From the IMG/VR virus record IMGVR_UViG_3300042564_004480, positions 1-25,488 of that record: a stretch of DNA of 25,488 nucleotides; one strand, 5' to 3'. Made by a program: the position numbers and the translations under genes. This document shows positions 21,989 through 25,488 of this stretch, in pieces; the first letter of the stretch is position 1, and each line of letters starts with the position of its first letter. The notes beneath the pieces were generated by a model. It was not told where the DNA came from and made no database searches. It saw only the letters and a list, made by a program, of their open reading frames with translations. Source of the stretch: a virus.

Positions 21989-22285
21989 TTATCCCATTAA
22001 GATTTTACTGCGCACAGGCTTGATACCTGTTGTGGCTTCCAAATAACTGTCCCCAACGTCTTCACGCACAGGGGCAATCATGGCCACGCTAGATCTATTT
22101 ACCGTGACTTCTGCCTCGGGATCTGCTGTGAACAAACTATTCATCAACTGTATACCTTGCTGTCCAGGCACCACTGCCACAGGCTTGCTCAACGTGAGAG
22201 TACTGCTGTCAAATGCTGTGATTTTTGCCACTATCTCTTCACCATAGCCCATGCGCATGGTGTATGTTTTTCCTATTTCAACCAT
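21989..22285 (-). CDS. Conserved phage protein, probable small beta-barrel, unknown function
   Basis: A 98-residue protein with a beta-rich N-terminus (KTYTMRMGYGEEIVAKITAF, then STLTLSKPVAVVPGQQGIQL), a NRSSVAMIAPVRED strand and a C-terminal YLEATTGIKP. The strands suggest an Sm-like or OB-like small barrel. I recall related hypothetical proteins in T4-like aquatic phages. It overlaps the glutaredoxin gene by 8 bp and precedes the PAAR gene by one base. It could be virion-associated or regulatory; the sequence does not decide. Confidence 0.75.
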   Translation of the reverse strand: MVEIGKTYTMRMGYGEEIVAKITAFDSSTLTLSKPVAVVPGQQGIQLMNSLFTADPEAEVTVNRSSVAMIAPVREDVGDSYLEATTGIKPVRSKILMG

Positions 22286-22502
22286 TTAGTTTCTTTCTAA
22301 GTTCGTTAAATCCACCCACGTATTCTTCATCCAAGAAGATTTGTGGTACTGATCTGGCAGTTGGCACTGCTTCTAATAGTTGTTCACGTGTCCAGTCGTG
22401 ACTGATGTTGCGCACTTCATATTCAATGCCTCGACTTTCCAACAGGCCTTTGGCTTGTTCGCAAAAGGCGCATTGGTCCTTGGACCATACTATGGCTTTC
22501 AT
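22278..22502 (-). CDS. grx: Glutaredoxin
   Basis: A 74-residue glutaredoxin with the dithiol active site CAFC (C11, C14), the cis-Pro loop SVPQIF and the GGF segment that binds glutathione. It most likely reduces the phage ribonucleotide reductase, as T4 NrdC does, given that nrdB is immediately upstream. AAAGGA lies 6 nt before the ATG, and the gene begins 11 bp after the nrdB stop. Length and motif order are typical of short phage and bacterial glutaredoxins. Confidence 0.93.
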   Translation of the reverse strand: MKAIVWSKDQCAFCEQAKGLLESRGIEYEVRNISHDWTREQLLEAVPTARSVPQIFLDEEYVGGFNELRKKLNG

Positions 22503-22513
22503 GTTTTTTCCTT

Positions 22514-23626
22514 TTATAAATCTGGTAATTCGTCGTAGTCCAGTTGATCACTCATGACGCCAATAACGTAGTTAGTTGATTCGTTCTCCTGCAGTGCAGT
22601 TTGTTTCTTTGACGTGTCCACATGCTTCATGAACCAGGGAATTGGTGTGCTACGTGGTGCAGGTTCCAGATACTTGACACCAATCTCTTTGAGTGCGCCC
22701 ACTGCGGTGTAGTCCACAAAGTCTTTGAGAATGTTGGCATTGAGTCCAATCACAGGACCTTTCTGGAACAAGTAGTCAGCCCAGGCTTTTTCTTCGCGGA
22801 TCACATCCAGGTACAGTTGATAAACTTCGGCTTCGCACTCTTTTTTGGCTTGTGCAAATCGCGGATCCTCTTTCACAACTTGATTGATGATCCAAGCAGT
22901 CCAGTCCTTGTGCAGGATTTCATCTTGCAGGATTAGGCTGATGATGTTGCCGTTGCCAATAAAGATGCGATTCTCTACCATGGCCAATGACGTAGCAAAA
23001 CTTACCATGAAGCGGAATGCCTCCAATGCGTAACTTGCGTTGAGGGCAAGCCAAATTGCTTTGATATGTTCTTGTTCGAGAACCATACCTGTCATTTCAC
23101 TGCTTAATTCTTTATGACAATTTATTCTGTGTAACTCGTCGTAGTATTTGCCCACACTTGATGCCATGTCCACAATCTCTTTGGTGTCGTGGATGGTGTT
23201 GAACACATCCTTGGGCACGTTGTAGATGTTGCGAATAATGTGACTGTAACTTCTACTGTGAATGTTGGTTTCAAAGAAACTCCAGTTGTACATCAAGGCT
23301 TCCAGTTCAGGAATGCCCACAACAGGAGTAAACACCTGTGCTGGTCCACGTCCTTGCAAACTGTCTAGTGCTGTTTGTCTTAGCAAGTTGCTGGTAAAGA
23401 TATGTTTCACAGTATCACTTGATTCCTTGAAGTCGTTGGCATCTTTGGTAAGCGACACTTCCTCAGGGATCCAAAAGAAGCCACGTGCCTCTTGTTCGAA
23501 CTTCACAAGTTTGTTGTACTTGACTTCTTCAAATCGCTGTATGGTCACAGGACCTGCTGGATCCAAAAACATCTTGCGATGCAGGTAGTCTGTTTTGGTG
23601 GCTAGATTGTATTGTGCTTGGCTCAT
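22514..23626 (-). CDS. nrdB: Ribonucleotide reductase class Ia beta subunit NrdB
   Basis: A 370-residue R2 subunit that generates the tyrosyl radical for deoxyribonucleotide synthesis. Metal-site candidates are D88 (ALDSLQGR), E119, H123 (HSRSY), E202, E236 and H239 (QDEILH), with radical Tyr Y127. The E-to-H interval is ETNIH, one residue longer than the ETIH of E. coli NrdB, while flanking spacings match, so one residue seems inserted between two iron ligands. The C-terminal tail (DQLDYDELPDL) should dock on NrdA. GGAG lies 5 nt before the ATG, which overlaps the upstream stop as ATGA. It is followed by its glutaredoxin. Confidence 0.96.
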   Translation of the reverse strand: MSQAQYNLATKTDYLHRKMFLDPAGPVTIQRFEEVKYNKLVKFEQEARGFFWIPEEVSLTKDANDFKESSDTVKHIFTSNLLRQTALDSLQGRGPAQVFTPVVGIPELEALMYNWSFFETNIHSRSYSHIIRNIYNVPKDVFNTIHDTKEIVDMASSVGKYYDELHRINCHKELSSEMTGMVLEQEHIKAIWLALNASYALEAFRFMVSFATSLAMVENRIFIGNGNIISLILQDEILHKDWTAWIINQVVKEDPRFAQAKKECEAEVYQLYLDVIREEKAWADYLFQKGPVIGLNANILKDFVDYTAVGALKEIGVKYLEPAPRSTPIPWFMKHVDTSKKQTALQENESTNYVIGVMSDQLDYDELPDL

Positions 23627-24612
23627 TGTTGCTCCAAATTATAGGTTATTCTTCCGTATTTTAAATTGTGTGTCACTGTGAGATTTTGATTGACACAATT
23701 CAGCAACACAGGGTTTTCGGCTGGTCCCCAGTGTCCAGTGTCAAGATACATCACATTTGTACCATGTTGCATGCCAACTCTGGGAGTTAACAAAATCAAT
23801 GATTGGGACCAGGCAGATGTGTCTATGTGCATGCGATATTTCAGTTGACCAAAATCAATGGGGTTGTCATTAATTGTAACTTTTTGGGTATCCAAGGTGT
23901 ATCGAGCCACACAAGTGCCAGTAGCAGACATTCGAATGTGTGGTATCCAGCCCCATACTGTGTTTTGTTGTCGGGGGAAGTGAACAATACCCTGTTCAAG
24001 TTTAGTGCTGTCTTTGGCCTTTATGGGGTGTTGATATTTTTTGGCCATAAAGAGATTTACAGCAGCAACAAATCTCGAATCAATATCTATGCCTGGGGCA
24101 AAAGTCAATGGTGCATCTGGTTTGACTTCTTGAATCAACCCACGGGCAAATGCCTCACTCACTGGTCTTGCATAAAATTCTAAAAACAACTGAGATGGCA
24201 AAAAGCAAACACCTGGATCACGCGGCATGCTGTGCCACAGTCCCTCACCCCATAGGTTGCCAGTTAGTGTTTCAGTGAAAACAACAGTGGCATTGTGTAG
24301 GCCTTTGGTGTGGTTGTATTCTTCGTTGATGAGATGCACCTTTTGTTGTAAACCCAATAGATCAATGATGTATTGACCCAACACAAAACGGTCAGAATCT
24401 GATTCATAGGCCACCACGGAGGTTGCCCCATGTTTAAGTGCCAACACAGTGAGTAAACCTGTGCCAAATCCTATGTCCAAACATGGTTGACCTGACACAT
24501 GGGATGCCAACATTTTGTCATAGAAGTCATTGCGTAGATAGTCATTGATCATGCTCAACAATACCCCGTTGTGATGTTCAAAATCAATACTGTTTAAAAA
24601 ATCCATGGTCAT
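23623..24612 (-). CDS. PRMT-like class I SAM-dependent methyltransferase
   Basis: A 329-residue methyltransferase. Motif I is CLDIGFGTG (44-52) and the acidic end of strand 2 is YESD (E70). A segment FTETLTGNLWGEGL carries two Glu residues nine apart (E114, E123), the spacing of the double-E loop that holds the substrate arginine in protein arginine methyltransferases. FLPSQ follows, and then a long beta-rich C-terminal half, also PRMT-like. It lies between nrdA and nrdB, with ATGA overlaps at both ends, so it is tightly coupled to them. The ATG at 24612 is preferred over an in-frame TTG at 24621. The substrate is unknown; methylation of protein arginine is inference. Confidence 0.8.
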   Translation of the reverse strand: MTMDFLNSIDFEHHNGVLLSMINDYLRNDFYDKMLASHVSGQPCLDIGFGTGLLTVLALKHGATSVVAYESDSDRFVLGQYIIDLLGLQQKVHLINEEYNHTKGLHNATVVFTETLTGNLWGEGLWHSMPRDPGVCFLPSQLFLEFYARPVSEAFARGLIQEVKPDAPLTFAPGIDIDSRFVAAVNLFMAKKYQHPIKAKDSTKLEQGIVHFPRQQNTVWGWIPHIRMSATGTCVARYTLDTQKVTINDNPIDFGQLKYRMHIDTSAWSQSLILLTPRVGMQHGTNVMYLDTGHWGPAENPVLLNCVNQNLTVTHNLKYGRITYNLEQQ

Positions 24613-25488
24613 AGTTTGCAACTTTCGCAGTCTTCCGCATCATCAAAATCAATGACCTCGAGGGGCGCATCTTCTTTATCGGCCTTGGCACCTTGTTTGT
24701 TGATCAGGCTATAGTAGAATGTTTTGATGCCCCAGTGATGTGCTTGCATTAGGTTTCGAGCAATCAGCGTGGTGGGTACTTTACGATCTGGCCAGTGTGC
24801 TGGATTGTAAAATGTGTTTGTGGAGATTGATTGATCAATATATGCTGCCAACACCGCGGCTGTTTTTAAATAGCCCACACAATCCTTTTGCGCCCACATC
24901 ATTTGATATTTGTTTTTGAGTCTATGATATTCAGGCACCACTTGTGTGAGGCTACCTGCTTTTGATTCTTTAACTGAAATCAGGCTCATGGGCATTTCAA
25001 TGCCATTGGTTGAGTTGATAACAACACTGCTGCTTTCAACAGGTGCCACTGCCATCAAGGTGGCGTTGCGTACACCGTATGCTCGCATGTTGCCACGCAA
25101 GGTATTCCAGTCCAATCCAGGATCAGGTGTGAAGTCTGTGAGTTCATTCACACCTTTGGCTCTGCGTTCCCAAGGAAACTCGCCCCGACCATAGCGTGTT
25201 TTGTCCGAGTCTAAGCAACGACCACGTTCCTTGGCCAGTTCCACAGTGGCTTCGGTCAAGTAGTAGGCTTGATGTTCCATCCACGTCTTGACTTCAGCCA
25301 AGGCATCTCGTTCTCCGTACTTGAAGCTTCGTTTGGCGTGCCAGTAGGCAAGGTTGGTGATTCCGATGCCCAAGGGTTGGATCTCATCGTTTGAGAGTTT
25401 AGACTGGATGGAGAGAAAGTCTTGATAGTCAAGAATGTTACACAGGCTACGCTGAAGTATACGGCAAGCACGGCGCATGTCTTCTGGA
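24609..25488 (-). CDS. nrdA: Ribonucleotide reductase class Ia alpha subunit NrdA, C-terminal part
   Basis: The last 292 residues of the catalytic subunit, open to the window edge (the true start lies outside). It contains LDYQDF, LGIGITNLAYW, a SSSVVINSTNGIE strand matching the family's substrate region, and the radical-transfer Tyr pair in GIKTFYYS. The C-terminal CESC-KL holds the shuttle dithiol that passes electrons from glutaredoxin. All agree with class Ia NrdA. It leads a coupled unit with the PRMT-like gene, nrdB and glutaredoxin, supplying dNTPs for phage replication. Confidence 0.95.
   Translation of the reverse strand, partial: PEDMRRACRILQRSLCNILDYQDFLSIQSKLSNDEIQPLGIGITNLAYWHAKRSFKYGERDALAEVKTWMEHQAYYLTEATVELAKERGRCLDSDKTRYGRGEFPWERRAKGVNELTDFTPDPGLDWNTLRGNMRAYGVRNATLMAVAPVESSSVVINSTNGIEMPMSLISVKESKAGSLTQVVPEYHRLKNKYQMMWAQKDCVGYLKTAAVLAAYIDQSISTNTFYNPAHWPDRKVPTTLIARNLMQAHHWGIKTFYYSLINKQGAKADKEDAPLEVIDFDDAEDCESCKL

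Noticed and set aside
1-25488. Bacterial chromosome segment rather than phage
   Set aside because: ClpX, PstS, Hsp20, bS21 and NrdAB also occur in bacteria, but the T4-type ligase, PAAR/virion genes, the many short phage-type families, pervasive gene overlaps and lack of housekeeping operon structure favour a phage genome.
1-25488. CRISPR arrays, insertion sequences, integrase and attachment sites
   Set aside because: None seen: no regularly spaced repeats, transposase or recombinase motifs, or tRNA-linked direct repeats in the window.

Overview
The window looks like part of the genome of a large T4-like tailed phage (myovirus) infecting a Gram-negative, probably proteobacterial, host. Supporting this are tightly packed genes with ATGA/TAATG overlaps, class Ia ribonucleotide reductase genes (nrdA, nrdB) with a glutaredoxin, a T4-type ATP-dependent DNA ligase, a PAAR spike-tip protein beside virion-like proteins, Hsp20, PstS and ribosomal protein bS21, and many small families that I recognise from marine and freshwater T4-like phages. 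Sec signal peptides and a C-terminal-Phe beta-barrel point to a host with an outer membrane. Base composition looks mid-40s % GC by eye (not computed). No integrase, transposase, tRNA or CRISPR array was seen.

Layout, left to right. Positions 1-3880, minus strand: UDP-sugar dehydrogenase, then a 2OG-Fe(II) oxygenase-like protein, an amidinotransferase, a UV-damage endonuclease (UvsE) and the start of a small membrane protein. Positions 3881-10186, mostly plus strand: a glycosyltransferase-like protein, then an envelope-directed block (PstS, an outer-membrane barrel, a c-type cytochrome, a small secreted protein), then a class III aminotransferase and a metallophosphoesterase. Positions 10183-12554, minus strand: ClpS, Hsp20, bS21 and ClpX, a proteostasis and translation block without ClpP. 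Positions 12557-19673, minus strand: a membrane/coiled-coil protein and a small protein preceded by a strong promoter and a roughly 160-nt structured RNA; then small conserved phage proteins, an SGNH hydrolase, a gamma-glutamylcyclotransferase-like protein, DNA ligase and several early-type small genes behind two near-identical promoter cassettes. Positions 19695-25488, minus strand: two Ala/Thr-rich virion-like proteins, PAAR, a small conserved phage protein, glutaredoxin, NrdB, a PRMT-like methyltransferase and the C-terminal part of NrdA.

The genes suggest a phage that rebuilds the host cell: nucleotide supply (Nrd/Grx), DNA repair and joining (UvsE, ligase), retargeting of host ClpP proteases and ribosomes (ClpX, ClpS, bS21, Hsp20), changes to phosphate uptake and the envelope (PstS, barrel, cytochrome), and sugar or small-molecule chemistry (UDP-sugar dehydrogenase, amidinotransferase, oxygenase, aminotransferase, glycosyltransferase).

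Regulation is unusually readable. Near-consensus sigma70 promoters (TTGACA/TTGACC, 17-18 bp, TATAAT) precede uvsE, the UDP-sugar dehydrogenase gene, the barrel gene, hsp20, the structured RNA and two small-gene operons. TAAATA-type boxes resembling T4 late promoters sit at other gene starts. The best candidates for something undescribed are the structured RNA at 14437-14597, the envelope block, and the PRMT-like gene between nrdA and nrdB. There is no gene-free stretch over 300 bases; the longest is about 14406-14618, which holds the structured RNA and its promoter.
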